A stretch of 64,000 nt of DNA from Candidatus Nitrosopolaris wilkensis. GTDB taxonomy: Archaea > Thermoproteota > Nitrososphaeria > Nitrososphaerales > Nitrososphaeraceae. Below are positions 56,276-64,000 of the stretch, in pieces (positions within the stretch are counted from its first letter, which is position 1; every line of letters starts with the position of its first letter). The notes under the pieces are model-generated. The model was not told the DNA's origin. It did not search any database and was given only the letters and a program-made list of their open reading frames with translations. The DNA lies in NCBI GenBank assembly GCA_003176995.1, contig QHBN01000013.1, forward strand, positions 27,593 to 91,592, in the 5' to 3' direction. A program made the translations under genes and the position numbers.

Positions 56276-56590
56276 CTAGCTCTCTGGTGAGTCAACATGA
56301 TCTTTAGCTAATTCTAAGTGTTGGTTTGAGTCTTCCGCTAGTCTGTTCAAGCTCCCATGAGTTGTCGGACTGCCTACGTGTTCCTGCTTATGATTTGGCT
56401 TAGAGTGCAAAGACAATGCCAGATCTATAATCTGTTTGTCTTGAAGTCCGATAGAGACTAGTTGACCTAAAACTTGAGCCACTTCTTTCTTTGAATCTAG
56501 CGCCGTTGTGAGCACAATCAAGTCCGACTTCTTTTTCTCGATTTCTGATCTGAGTGCATGTCTTACGCTCGTAGCCCGACTTAGGCTCAT
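56276..56590 (-). pseudogene. out-of-frame 3' continuation of the coiled-coil HTH gene
   Basis: This 104-codon frame contains RSEIEKKKSDLIVLTTALDS, KKEVAQVLGQLVSIGLQDKQ and a polar tail. It overlaps the end of the HTH gene (56400-57539) in another frame. The amphipathic helices and the phrase IGLQDKQIIDLALSLHS look like the natural C terminus of that protein, whereas the HTH frame ends in unlikely Arg/Ser-rich sequence after about 56560. A single frameshift near 56540-56585 would join them. Confidence 0.5.
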
Positions 56591-57539
56591 AGTTTTCTAG
56601 AATGTCATTCAGAAACTTTTCGATAGCAAGATGATTCGATATATTATTTGCCCTAGCGACCTCGTGTATTGTGTCTTGCACGATCCCTAATTGCGGAAGC
56701 CCAAAACCCATATCCTCAAGTTCTCTGTATTTAAAAATACTCAGATTGTGAATTCTTAGTAGTGTCTCCAGACGATCACACTCGTCGGTGAGGTTCTTTA
56801 GCTTACTCATCTGGGAATTCACAGATACTTCAAGTTCAGCTTGCATCTTTGACGAAGCCTGAAAATTCGACATCAGCGTTGCCAACCTCTTTACGTCATG
56901 CCCAAATTTTTTTACACCCTCTACGGCTTTAACAAATGGCTTGATATCGTCCAGCGATATTCCGGTTTTTTCGAGGCTGGCTCTTAGTTCGCAATAGTCA
57001 TTCAATCGCTCTGATGATACGTTAGCCGTCATCAGAGCAAGTTCGAAGCTGCATCTTGCCTGAGATTCCCGCCGCTTCAACCGCAGTATATCTTCCTCCA
57101 GCTCTCGTGTCTCGCTTGTTTTATCAGATATATACTGCGGAATTTGCCAAAGCGGGATGGTCTCTGATAGCTCGAGCAATTGTTTCACGTTCTCAGCGAC
57201 TTTTTGCGGTCGAAGTCCAATTTCTGTGCAGTGCTGATAAATTTCGGAGATAAAGGTTCTGAAATATTCTTGGTCTATTCCCAGGGATTGCATGATATGC
57301 GCAATCCTGAGGCCCATAGCACATTGGGGCGCGGTCATGCCTGCGATCTTTAGCATGATTCCCAAATCTCTAAGATCGTCAGGCTGGGGGTATCCCAAAC
57401 CTGTCTTCCATCCCGTGGTTATGTTCGAGACAGATCCCTGACTAATCCCAGTCCTGGATGCTATCTCATGTCTAGACATACCTCGAAGGTAAAGTTGAAT
57501 GACTGTTCTCTTCAATGATTGCGATATTTCAGGTCGCAT
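56400..57539 (-). CDS. HTH/coiled-coil protein, probably frameshifted near its 3' end
   Basis: The N terminus is a helix-turn-helix (YLRGMSRHEIASRTGISQGS) resembling those of transposases and Xre-type regulators. It is followed by WKTGLGYPQPDDLRDLGIML and a long helical region with a coiled coil (TRELEEDILRLKRRESQARC; MQAELEVSVNSQMSKLKNLT). Proteins of this build recur in soil thaumarchaeal genomes with unknown function. The frame's last 50 residues (from about KTCTQIRNRE on) look wrong; the expected end lies in the neighbouring frame at 56276-56590. The start ATG 57539 is solid. Whether the frameshift is a mutation, a sequencing error or programmed cannot be told. Confidence 0.65.
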   Translation of the reverse strand: MRPEISQSLKRTVIQLYLRGMSRHEIASRTGISQGSVSNITTGWKTGLGYPQPDDLRDLGIMLKIAGMTAPQCAMGLRIAHIMQSLGIDQEYFRTFISEIYQHCTEIGLRPQKVAENVKQLLELSETIPLWQIPQYISDKTSETRELEEDILRLKRRESQARCSFELALMTANVSSERLNDYCELRASLEKTGISLDDIKPFVKAVEGVKKFGHDVKRLATLMSNFQASSKMQAELEVSVNSQMSKLKNLTDECDRLETLLRIHNLSIFKYRELEDMGFGLPQLGIVQDTIHEVARANNISNHLAIEKFLNDILENYEPKSGYERKTCTQIRNREKEVGLDCAHNGARFKERSGSSFRSTSLYRTSRQTDYRSGIVFAL

Positions 57540-57571
57540 CTTTTATCGTTACAATTACGTCGATGCATCGT

Positions 57572-57627
57572 AAATTGGTTGAGGTCACTTTGGGCAAAAA
57601 TATTGTCAATTTGGGCGTCAAATTGGT
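57572..57627. promoter_or_regulatory. repeat-containing upstream region of the HTH gene
   Basis: TTTGGGC occurs at 57589-57595 and 57610-57616, exactly 21 bp apart (two helical turns). AAATTGGT occurs at 57572-57579 and 57620-57627. The repeats lie 33-88 bp before the start codon of the HTH gene, where an operator could sit. Autoregulation is an inference. Confidence 0.3.
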
Positions 57628-58024
57628 CAAACCCACCTCTTGGTGGTAGCTTATTGCAAGACTAGGCGAGCATTGGGGAGACTTGTCGGAGAACTTCCAT
57701 CCTTATTGCGAGGCTGTGAAACTGAATTATAAATGTCGTATGCAGAATCGCAGTTTTCTCCTAGAGCCCTTTACCGTAACTTATTTCTTACCGGTTTCTC
57801 TAGCCCGTCTCTAAATGCCGCATCGCGGTCGACACACATATTCATTCCAATTTTTGAATTTTAGATGTGATCACATGGTGCTACCACTAGCACCAGTATT
57901 ACTAACAACATTCGAAATATTCTATGAATATGATCGTAGCCATCGTTCGCAACTAATTATTAGGTGTATATTCTACTGCATAACTCTCTGGCTCAATGTC
58001 TCCTATATCGAGGAGTTCGATTTT
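57628..58024. other. intergenic region, nothing recognised
   Basis: About 400 bp. One 73-codon plus-strand frame at 57815-58036 has no sensible composition. No RNA or repeat was seen. Confidence 0.3.
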
Positions 58025-58562
58025 TCACATCGGTAGACTAACGGCAAGCGTTGCACCCTCAAAATGGTCATTATTTCTACACCATATCTGCCCACCATGA
58101 GCTTCCCCAATACTTTAGACATAAACAATCCTAAACCTGTTCCTTTTGAAGAATATGTTGAAACAATCTTGGAAAACAAACTTGGCACGATTTTAGTATC
58201 TATGCCCTCGCCTTCATCGCTTATACTGACAATGATTTCACGGTCGATTTTATTTGGTCCTCCTTCCTTAACTCTGTTCTCTATATTTAAAATTACAGTC
58301 CCACCTCTCCAGTTTTCTTTGATAGATTTGAAATAAGCTGGGCTATTCTTCCTATGTCCGCTCGGAACAAAATATCCTTGCAAATGTTGAGTTCGAAATA
58401 AGTAGCGAATAGGATGGAGGTTGTTCCTTCCTTGCAGCAATAGCGTCAATTCGAGAATGATTCTTAACCATCAAATTTTTCGATAACACCACCTTTCTTT
58501 CGCAGCGCCCATTTTTAGAATAGCTCGTCAGAGCTATCACACAAGTAGTCCTAGAGTCCACG
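58025..58562 (-). pseudogene. decayed histidine kinase (HATPase part)
   Basis: Pieces of a kinase ATP-binding domain lie in different frames. An N-box-like RADIGRIAQLISNLSKKTGE comes first, then GGTVILNIENRVKEGG, IIVSISDEGEGIDTKIVPSL (G1 box) and FSKIVSTYSSKGTGLGLFMS (F and G2 boxes). The last piece, EAHGGQIWCRNNDHFEGATL with AVSLPM, ends at a TGA at 58025. At least two indels break the frame. The dimerisation and sensor parts upstream are not recognisable. It lies directly after a decayed receiver gene, as expected of a former two-component pair. Confidence 0.6.
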
Positions 58563-58901
58563 CTATTTACTCCTAATTTGATTTATATGTGTTATTAGCT
58601 GTGCATTATCAATCGGTTTTCACATGAAATAAGCTACTGGTACCGAAGAGAATATGTCTGATTATACGTCATAGTACCCTCTCTCCTGCTGTTCGAAAGC
58701 AGATCTTGAGATTCTCGTCTACTTTCCTAATTTTTCTGTAATATCAGGTATTGCTAATTTGTAAAAATAAGGCTTAAAACTCTCCAAAGATGGAAGCGGT
58801 GATTCATAGGAATCAACTTTGAATTCATTTCGTTCTAGCTCTTCTCGTAATACTGCGTTAACGTCTGATTCATCGTCAGGTAGAAGAACCCTAGTTAACA
58901 T
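58563..58901 (-). pseudogene. decayed response regulator receiver domain
   Basis: ATG 58901 opens MLTRVLLPDDESDVNAVLRE, then KVDSYESPLPSLESFKPYFY and LAIPDI, a receiver domain with acidic pocket DDE and possible phospho-Asp. After a stop (TAG) come KVDENLKICFRTAGE in a shifted frame and VAYFM, a TGA, then KPIDNAQLITHINQIRSK, which contains the conserved K-P pair of receivers. Three stops, one frameshift and a missing segment of about 15 residues after the phospho-Asp show it is dead. Confidence 0.65.
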
Positions 58902-59573
58902 GGTTATTGAGTTAGCTGCTCCTGCTTTTGCAACTATTCGTTTCATCTTTTTTCCTCCCTTTTTCTATATTCAGATTAGATACTCGTCACTTGTCTATTA
59001 TACCGTCAGCGCCAAACTTACTTCCTTAAACATACAAGTTGTACCGCATCCCCTAAAGTGCCATCCCTACTTCGACTGCCCAGAGTCCCTACAAACCCAA
59101 TCAGTGGGTAGATTAGAGATTCAAGCCTACAAAGCCATTTCTAGCAGATACTAATTTCCTGCAAAGGCTGGATTCATGATAAATCATAGCTGCTTACAGA
59201 GTTCTAAACAGTGTAGTAGTCGCGGGGGGTGTGTGCTAATAGACATAACTCTAGTATAATGAAAAAAATTTTCATGTCATGCTTGTAAACAAATACAAAC
59301 CCAGCCAAATTCGCATTATCTATTCAATAGGTAATGCTTTGTAAATTGGGCTCGAAGTCTGCGTCGGATAAATAAACTAAAAATTTTTTTATTAGGAACG
59401 GCTTACCTTGCTTCAATCTCGAAATGCATTTGCTAAGCAATCTTCCGACTGTTTACCGCCGCCAACACGCATAGAAAATAGGATTTTGTCTCTCGTAATA
59501 TTAAGCATGGGTCGACTAAACTTGTTTTACATAAGTAATGCTTTAATTTTGGAGAATTCAGGACTAAATCGAA
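58902..59573. other. intergenic region upstream of the decayed regulator
   Basis: About 670 bp. The open frames here are short with unlikely composition. No repeat or RNA gene was recognised before tRNA-Cys. Confidence 0.3.
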
Positions 59574-59661
59574 GGTGGGGTGGCAGAGCGGCCATGCGTT
59601 CGCCTGCAGAAAAAACCCTGTAGTGAGCGAATATATAAGGGTTCGAATCCCTTCCCCACCT
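59574..59661 (+). tRNA. tRNA-Cys(GCA) with 16-nt intron
   Basis: Acceptor GGTGGGG/CCCCACC, D-stem GCA/TGC (three pairs), anticodon arm TTCGC-CTGCAG(A)-GCGAA with anticodon GCA, T-arm AAGGG-TTCGAAT-CCCTT, discriminator T as expected for Cys. Sixteen nt at 59610-59625 separate position 37 from 38, the canonical archaeal intron site. The spliced tRNA is 72 nt. Confidence 0.88.
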
Positions 59662-59770
59662 TGCTAAATAAACTCTGATATGGCATTATTCCGTAGGTCC
59701 ATTGCGCTCCTTTGGCCGAACTAAATATTTCAGCAAGAACCAAATAACCCGTACCTGCATTTTGGACAAT

Positions 59771-59938
59771 ATGCCTATCAACATCTCCCAATGGATCGCC
59801 CTTATGATCCTCCCCCATGGAACGGTTAAGAATGAAGGAATTTTTTTTCTAATGCTCACAATCTTAATTGCGCTGATCATTTTAGCTATAGTTCTGCGAA
59901 AAAGGAGAAGCGAAAACGACGTAGCAGAGATGGATTAG
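59771..59938 (+). CDS. possible small membrane protein, 55 aa
   Basis: ATG 59771 opens MPINISQWIALMILPHGTVK, then a hydrophobic helix (FFLMLTILIALIILAIVL) followed by RKRRSENDVAEMD. One helix with a positively charged cytoplasmic end looks like a genuine small membrane protein. A TATA-like AACTAAATATT lies about 45 bp upstream. Antisense frames overlap and could compete as the real gene; the function is unknown. Confidence 0.35.
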   Translation: MPINISQWIALMILPHGTVKNEGIFFLMLTILIALIILAIVLRKRRSENDVAEMD

Positions 59939-60095
59939 AGATCGATAGGCGGCTATCTGCTGGCTACGTGGATGGGCAAGCTATAGTATTAATCACATGC
60001 ATCAAGATGATTTTTCACGGAAATTCGGTGTTAGCGTCTCTGAGCTGAGCTAGATTGGTTTATTAACACTTCTTTGGCAATGCCACACACTGATT

Positions 60096-61484
60096 ATGTC
60101 TTTTAGAGTTGATAAAGACTCGCTTGGGGATGTCAAGGTTCCCTCTGAAGCGTTTTATGGTCCTTTTACGGTTAGAGCATCCTTGCAGTATACCGTTACA
60201 GGAGAAAAGGCCCATCCGGACCTGATCCACGCATACACGATGATAAAGAGATCGGCTGCGCTAGCGAACATGGAACTTAACGTCCTTGATAAAACTATAG
60301 GAAGTGCGATCATAAAGAGCTGTGATGAAATTCTGGAGAACAGATTGCACGATCAATTCATAATCGATGCAATTAACTCTGGCGCTGGAACCGCACTTAA
60401 TATGAATATCAATGAAGTCGTGGCTAACCGCGCTCTTGAGATCTTGGGAAGGATAAAGGGAGAATATGATGTCATTAGCCCCAACGATCACGTCAACATG
60501 TCCCAGTCAAGCAACGACACATTTCCTACAGCAATGCACGTTGCTATTATAGTTAATATTTTGGCAATGATCTCGGCGCTAGAGGGTCTAATTAGATCGT
60601 TGGAGAGGAAAGCAATCGAGTTCAAAGACGCAATAAAAATTGGCCGGACTCATTTGATGGACGCCCTTCCAGTTACTCTTGGGATAGAATTCGGAGAATA
60701 CGCATATTCGCTTGAAATCGCAAAGAAAAAATTCTATCAAGCTATTGATAACCTCCGATACATTGGCCTCGGTGGCACTGCCGTAGGTACCGGTGTCAAT
60801 TCCCCGAAAGGATTCAGCCAAATTGCAATCAGCCACCTTTCGGAAATATCTGGATTGGATTTAAAACCATCTCCCAATATCTATTATTGCTTGCAGAGTA
60901 AGTTCGAGGTGGCTAACTGTTCGTCCGCTCTCCGTAATCTCGCTTTGGAGTTAATTAAAATGGCCAATGACTTAAGGTTAATGGCCTCAGGTCCAAATGC
61001 AGGATTTGCGGAAATTGTTATCCCTGCCGTTCACGCTGGGTCTTCCATCATGCCCGGAAAGGTTAATCCCTCTCTTGCTGAATGTCTTAATATGATCTGC
61101 TTTAATATTGTCGGAAATGATGTATCAGTTGCCTTGGCTGCCCAGGCCGGGCAATTCGAGCTCAATGTGATGTTACCGGGAATGACAAAAAATGTTCTAG
61201 ATTCGGCCAAGATGCTAAAAAATTTCCTACCCACATTTGCAAAAAATATGGTAGATGGCGTGGTAGCAAATTGGCAAACAATATCATCCCATGTGGATAA
61301 GAGTCCGATTCTTGTCACTCTACTAAATCCGTATATTGGGTACTTGAAAGCAGCCGAGATCTACAAGGAATCCGTGAAAACAGGAATCACCGTTCGACAG
61401 CTTGTCTTGAGTAGAGGCCTAATGTCTAAACAAGACATAGACCGGGTATTGTCAAAAGATAATCTTTTAGGTAGCAGGGAGTAA
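60096..61484 (+). CDS. fumC: fumarate hydratase class II
   Basis: The 462-aa enzyme of the fumarase/aspartase superfamily has SPNDHVNMSQSSNDTFPTAM and the catalytic histidine in IGRTHLMDALPVTLGIEFGE. GLGGTAVGTGVNSPKGF and the flexible signature loop GSSIMPGKVNPSLAECLNM are present. The RTHL and MPGKVNP variants favour fumarase over aspartase, though aspartase activity cannot be excluded. In thaumarchaea it serves the TCA-type conversions linked to carbon fixation. It stands alone. Confidence 0.88.
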   Translation: MSFRVDKDSLGDVKVPSEAFYGPFTVRASLQYTVTGEKAHPDLIHAYTMIKRSAALANMELNVLDKTIGSAIIKSCDEILENRLHDQFIIDAINSGAGTALNMNINEVVANRALEILGRIKGEYDVISPNDHVNMSQSSNDTFPTAMHVAIIVNILAMISALEGLIRSLERKAIEFKDAIKIGRTHLMDALPVTLGIEFGEYAYSLEIAKKKFYQAIDNLRYIGLGGTAVGTGVNSPKGFSQIAISHLSEISGLDLKPSPNIYYCLQSKFEVANCSSALRNLALELIKMANDLRLMASGPNAGFAEIVIPAVHAGSSIMPGKVNPSLAECLNMICFNIVGNDVSVALAAQAGQFELNVMLPGMTKNVLDSAKMLKNFLPTFAKNMVDGVVANWQTISSHVDKSPILVTLLNPYIGYLKAAEIYKESVKTGITVRQLVLSRGLMSKQDIDRVLSKDNLLGSRE

Positions 61485-61507
61485 AGGATTGATGCATCTG
61501 GCGTCAT

Positions 61508-61756
61508 CTAAAATTCGCTGTGCCCTGTTTCGTTTCTATATCTTCGATTCTCCCAGATTGGTGTTTCGTGTGCCTCAGCTGTTACGGCGATTCGCCCGTT
61601 GATTGTACATTTGGCGCTCCCCAAGTTCTATCCGTCAGGTCCTACGGCCCTTGGGATATTAAAAGTGTAGGTCACAGGTGCCCCTTTTCCAGTTAATCTA
61701 TCAGAGTTCCCCCGCCAGTTCGGCCCAGTACCTATTTGATTTCTTGGCGACGTCAT
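61508..61756 (-). pseudogene. small ORF interrupted by one in-frame TAG
   Basis: ATG 61756 opens a frame with PNWRGNSDRLTGKGAPVTYT and FNIPRAVGPDG. It meets a TAG at codon 43 (61628-61630) and then continues in the same frame with NLGSAKCTINGRIAVTAEAH, ETPIWENRRY and more to a TAG at 61508. Both halves have the same protein-like quality, so the 82-residue product appears broken by a single point change. A TATA-like TTTTAAAT lies about 40 bp upstream. I recognise no family. Confidence 0.45.
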
Positions 61757-61876
61757 TCTTTTGATTCATGGTAAGTCTCTGCACATCTTTGGATTTAAAA
61801 GGGCTAGCCGATATACCCCGTAGCAAATAGCAAGCACTACGTAACCTTCAATTAACAGTTTGACGATAGTTTTTTT

Positions 61877-62374
61877 ATGGGTGAAAGATTAAAGGACATA
61901 AGAGAAACAACATCTGATGCGGTATCGATAATTCGTGAACTTGGGGCACCGGGAGTACAAGACTCTCTAGCTAAAATCTTAGAAACAACAAAGGCTGCAA
62001 AAGAGATCGTAGATGCGCTCAAGGAACCTGAGTTTGTCAAGAACATTGAGAATATCCGACTGACTACTGAATCTATGCAGGATGCTTCAATCAAAATTGA
62101 AAACACTGTTCGTGAGATGAAGCAAACTGGAGTCCTCGAGCAGGCCAGAGAAGCAATCAGGACTGCAAACAATGTCCTAGATTCTGTCTCCAGCAACAAG
62201 GATTTCGGTGAGATGAACGAAATTTTGAAGGCAACGTTGAGCTCAATAAGAGAACTTGTTGATGAGCTAAAACTTATTGCAGTCTCTTCCAAAAAAACAG
62301 GTACGCTCAACAACGCCGCAGCGATTATGAAAGAATCATCAGATATCTATCGAAATATTGCTGGTTCAAAATAA
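61877..62374 (+). CDS. coiled-coil protein, hypothetical, 165 aa
   Basis: The protein is almost wholly helical, with heptad-like runs: MGERLKDIRETTSDAVSIIR, then SLAKILETTKAAKEIVDALK, IENTVREMKQTGVLEQAREA and LSSIRELVDELKLIAVSS. It has no membrane helix or known catalytic motif. The repeating TT/AA pattern recalls methyl-accepting-like or apolipoprotein-like helices but no family is certain. It converges with the VIT-type transporter gene, 38 bp apart. Confidence 0.6.
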   Translation: MGERLKDIRETTSDAVSIIRELGAPGVQDSLAKILETTKAAKEIVDALKEPEFVKNIENIRLTTESMQDASIKIENTVREMKQTGVLEQAREAIRTANNVLDSVSSNKDFGEMNEILKATLSSIRELVDELKLIAVSSKKTGTLNNAAAIMKESSDIYRNIAGSK

Positions 62375-62412
62375 GGACCACTCGAATGCCATTAGAATAG
62401 TATTAGCTTCTG

Positions 62413-63159
62413 TCACCCTCTTCCCACGTTAATTAGGCCAATCTTGACAAGTTCGGCTCCTATACCGTAGCCAACAAGCGCGACGCCAGTTCCTAGCCCT
62501 GCCATTTCAATTCCCCCTTTGAACCAGTTTTTCTTTGCCATGCGACCTTTTATAGCTCCTACTATAAACGAAGAAACTACGCTAACTCCTATTGCTATTG
62601 CTATTGAGACCCCTGACGAAATTAAGCCAGCTTTGACGGCAAAATATGGCAAGATAGGCAGAATGCCACCCAGCAAAAAAGCTCCGAACATGACCAGTGC
62701 ACCCCTGAAAGGGCTTCCCAATATTTCCAAGTTGAGGCCTAACTCTTCTGTTAACATCGTCTTGAGCCAGACATCCTTATTTGAGGTTATTTTATCGACG
62801 ACTTTTTGGAGTTCGTCTCCCTGAAAGCCTTTGGCCTTGTATATATCCACTATTTCCTGACGCTCCTTGTTAGGCAGATTTTCAATTTCGAACTCTTCGC
62901 GTCTTATTTCCGATTCTAATATCTCTCTCTGAGATTTGACTGCAAGGTAATTCTGGACCGCCATCGCTTTGGCCCCGGTAAACATCCCGACTAAAGCCGC
63001 CAAAATCACAACATCTGCCGAAATTTGTGCTCCTCCCACGCCGGCAACGATGCCTAAGGATGTGTTTATGCCATCACCAAATCCGAAGACTATATCCCGG
63101 ATGTAGCTGCTTGCCCTTATGTGGGGCTCGATATGCGTAGAACCTTTAATCAACTTCAA
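62413..63159 (-). CDS. VIT1/CCC1-family iron/manganese transporter
   Basis: The 248-aa protein starts with the family motif region YIRDIVFGFGDGINTSLGIV in the first membrane helix. ILAALVGMFTGAKAMAVQNY, then a cytoplasmic charged segment (REILESEIRREEFEIENLPN) that carries Glu ligands, and three more helices follow (GALVMFGAFLLGGILPILPY; ISSGVSIAIAIGVSVVSSFI; AGLGTGVALVGYGIGAELVK). Members carry Fe2+ or Mn2+ out of the cytoplasm. TTG 63159 fits the TATA element at 63181-63189. The nearby Dps-like gene at 43.3 kb shares the iron theme only loosely. Confidence 0.85.
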   Translation of the reverse strand: MKLIKGSTHIEPHIRASSYIRDIVFGFGDGINTSLGIVAGVGGAQISADVVILAALVGMFTGAKAMAVQNYLAVKSQREILESEIRREEFEIENLPNKERQEIVDIYKAKGFQGDELQKVVDKITSNKDVWLKTMLTEELGLNLEILGSPFRGALVMFGAFLLGGILPILPYFAVKAGLISSGVSIAIAIGVSVVSSFIVGAIKGRMAKKNWFKGGIEMAGLGTGVALVGYGIGAELVKIGLINVGRG

Positions 63160-63180
63160 TCCCGTTATTTTGTCATTTCA

Positions 63181-63189
63181 ATATATATA
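63181..63189 (-). promoter_or_regulatory. TATA box of the VIT-type transporter gene
   Basis: The sequence TATATATAT lies 22-30 bp before TTG 63159, supporting that codon as start of a leaderless message. Confidence 0.5.
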
Positions 63190-63361
63190 CGATAGCGCTG
63201 TATATAGATGGCTTCCAGCCGCTACCAGGGACAAAGACAAGAAATGACAATAAGTGGTAAGTTACGGTTTTTGATATCCCACACAAAACCTTAGGCCAGT
63301 AGAACCTGTTTATACAATTCTCCATTACTTCCGAAGTCTTTATGCCGGCAAACTCAAGTAC

Positions 63362-63700
63362 TCAGCTAGACAGATAATCCTGTAACTCGATTAGAGTGCG
63401 ACATATTAAAGATGCGTACCCAACATACTGAGACAGGAAGTCGGCTGCGGATTTCAATGCAGCGCTACCTCTATAACCTTCGTCATATTTCATTTCTACA
63501 ATTCCCTTATCTGTCTTAATTAGGACCGTGATCAATGAATACTGGCCCAGGTGTGGATCGCCTGATTCAATATATTGGCGTAATTCTATATGTTGTATAA
63601 TGAACCCTTGGTTTTCGCTCTTCCCATTTTCTAAAAGAACTATGACAGCGTCAGGTTCTTTGTTCGCTCGATTATCGGAAATGTCGATTTTTTTGATCAT
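63362..63700 (-). CDS. hypothetical protein, 112 aa
   Basis: An alpha/beta protein with DAVIVLLENGKSENQGFIIQ, SLITVLIKTDKGIVEMKYDE and ALKSAADFLSQYVGYASLIC. No known domain is recognised. It follows the next gene (63707-63961) by 6 bp on the same strand, so they form a two-gene unit. Confidence 0.55.
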   Translation of the reverse strand: MIKKIDISDNRANKEPDAVIVLLENGKSENQGFIIQHIELRQYIESGDPHLGQYSLITVLIKTDKGIVEMKYDEGYRGSAALKSAADFLSQYVGYASLICRTLIELQDYLSS

Positions 63701-63706
63701 TCCAGT

Positions 63707-63961
63707 CTACTTATTATAATCCAAGAATCTTACCCATTCTGGGAACCACAGATTATTTTCAGGTACGCCTATCCCACGCGCAAGTATTTCTGGACTATTG
63801 TAATATAGGGCATTGGCTCCTATTTCCCTGTTTACACTTTCGTTTAGTTCGTCTATGGATGACACTTTGCCAACGTACTTGTTTGCGATCAATTCCCTGT
63901 TTTGGGTATACAGACCAACCTGCCTACCATCAGCAGTAGGGACATAACTCACTAATATCAT
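63707..63961 (-). CDS. hypothetical protein, 84 aa
   Basis: The protein starts MILVSYVPTADGRQVGLYTQ and has NRELIANKYVGKVSSIDELN and PENNLWFPEWVRFLDYNK. No domain is recognised. ATG 63961 is chosen; TTG 63988 is open too but lies too near an AT-rich TATA-like element at about 63985-63995. It is the first gene of a unit with the following 112-aa gene and lies close to the window edge, so upstream context is missing. Confidence 0.5.
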   Translation of the reverse strand: MILVSYVPTADGRQVGLYTQNRELIANKYVGKVSSIDELNESVNREIGANALYYNSPEILARGIGVPENNLWFPEWVRFLDYNK

Positions 63962-64000
63962 GACACAAGTCACGCCAGCCTTGCGCAAATAATAAATTGT

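Noticed and set aside
59564-59818. 84-codon minus-strand frame over tRNA-Cys
   Set aside because: It runs antisense through the well-folded tRNA gene.

Overview
The window comes from an archaeon, most likely a soil-type member of the Nitrososphaeria (Thaumarchaeota). The supporting features are an archaeal S10/spc ribosomal operon with RNase P protein Rpp29 and eS4, a proteasome alpha subunit, a hypusine-type eIF5A, SRP54, Pus10, Dph6, an ESCRT-III-like CdvB, a DUF371 protein, and TATA boxes 22-40 bp upstream of many leaderless ATG/GTG/TTG starts. The thaumarchaeal affiliation rests on recognising several lineage-type hypothetical proteins and a coiled-coil HTH protein. No amoA or rRNA gene is present to fix the genus.

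Layout. 1-6.1 kb is gene-poor. It holds a molybdopterin cluster (a moaC-moaB fusion facing moaE/moaD), one small membrane protein, and several decayed genes. 6.2-12.6 kb has biotin protein ligase, glycerate kinase, a small HExxH protein, DUF2203, trpE and thrC. 12.7-15.7 kb has a winged-helix protein, an amidotransferase-less asparagine-synthase-like protein and CdvB. 15.9-21.2 kb is a biotin cluster (bioF-bioB, bioA and bioD divergent) with a serine recombinase gene in its middle. 21.4-25.5 kb has a membrane protein, then a tightly coupled run of nucleotidyltransferase, luciferase-like oxidoreductase, thiolase and DUF35 protein. 25.5-35.9 kb is a long leftward translation operon (SPOUT methyltransferase to uL6, without uL2) preceded by a thioredoxin-fold protein and psmA. 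36-41.3 kb is mainly purine synthesis (purC, purS, purQ, purL) with a CBS protein in between. 41.8-47.2 kb has a coiled-coil protein, a Dps-like ferritin, eIF5A, a glycosyltransferase and hemB. 47.3-56.2 kb has dph6-srp54-pus10, an HExxH protein, eS24-eS27, phosphoglycolate phosphatase and argS. 56.3-59.2 kb has a frameshifted HTH protein and a decayed response regulator/histidine kinase pair. 59.6-64 kb has tRNA-Cys, fumarase, coiled-coil and VIT-type transporter genes, and an ORF broken by a single in-frame stop.

Five tRNA genes occur (Asn, Thr, Tyr, Arg, Cys). Four fold correctly only if introns are removed, and three introns lie outside the canonical 37/38 site, including one in the T-loop of tRNA-Tyr. 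I see no CRISPR array, prophage or complete insertion sequence. The oddest material is short: intron-rich tRNAs, broken small ORFs too short for routine gene calling, and the orphan recombinase inside the biotin genes.
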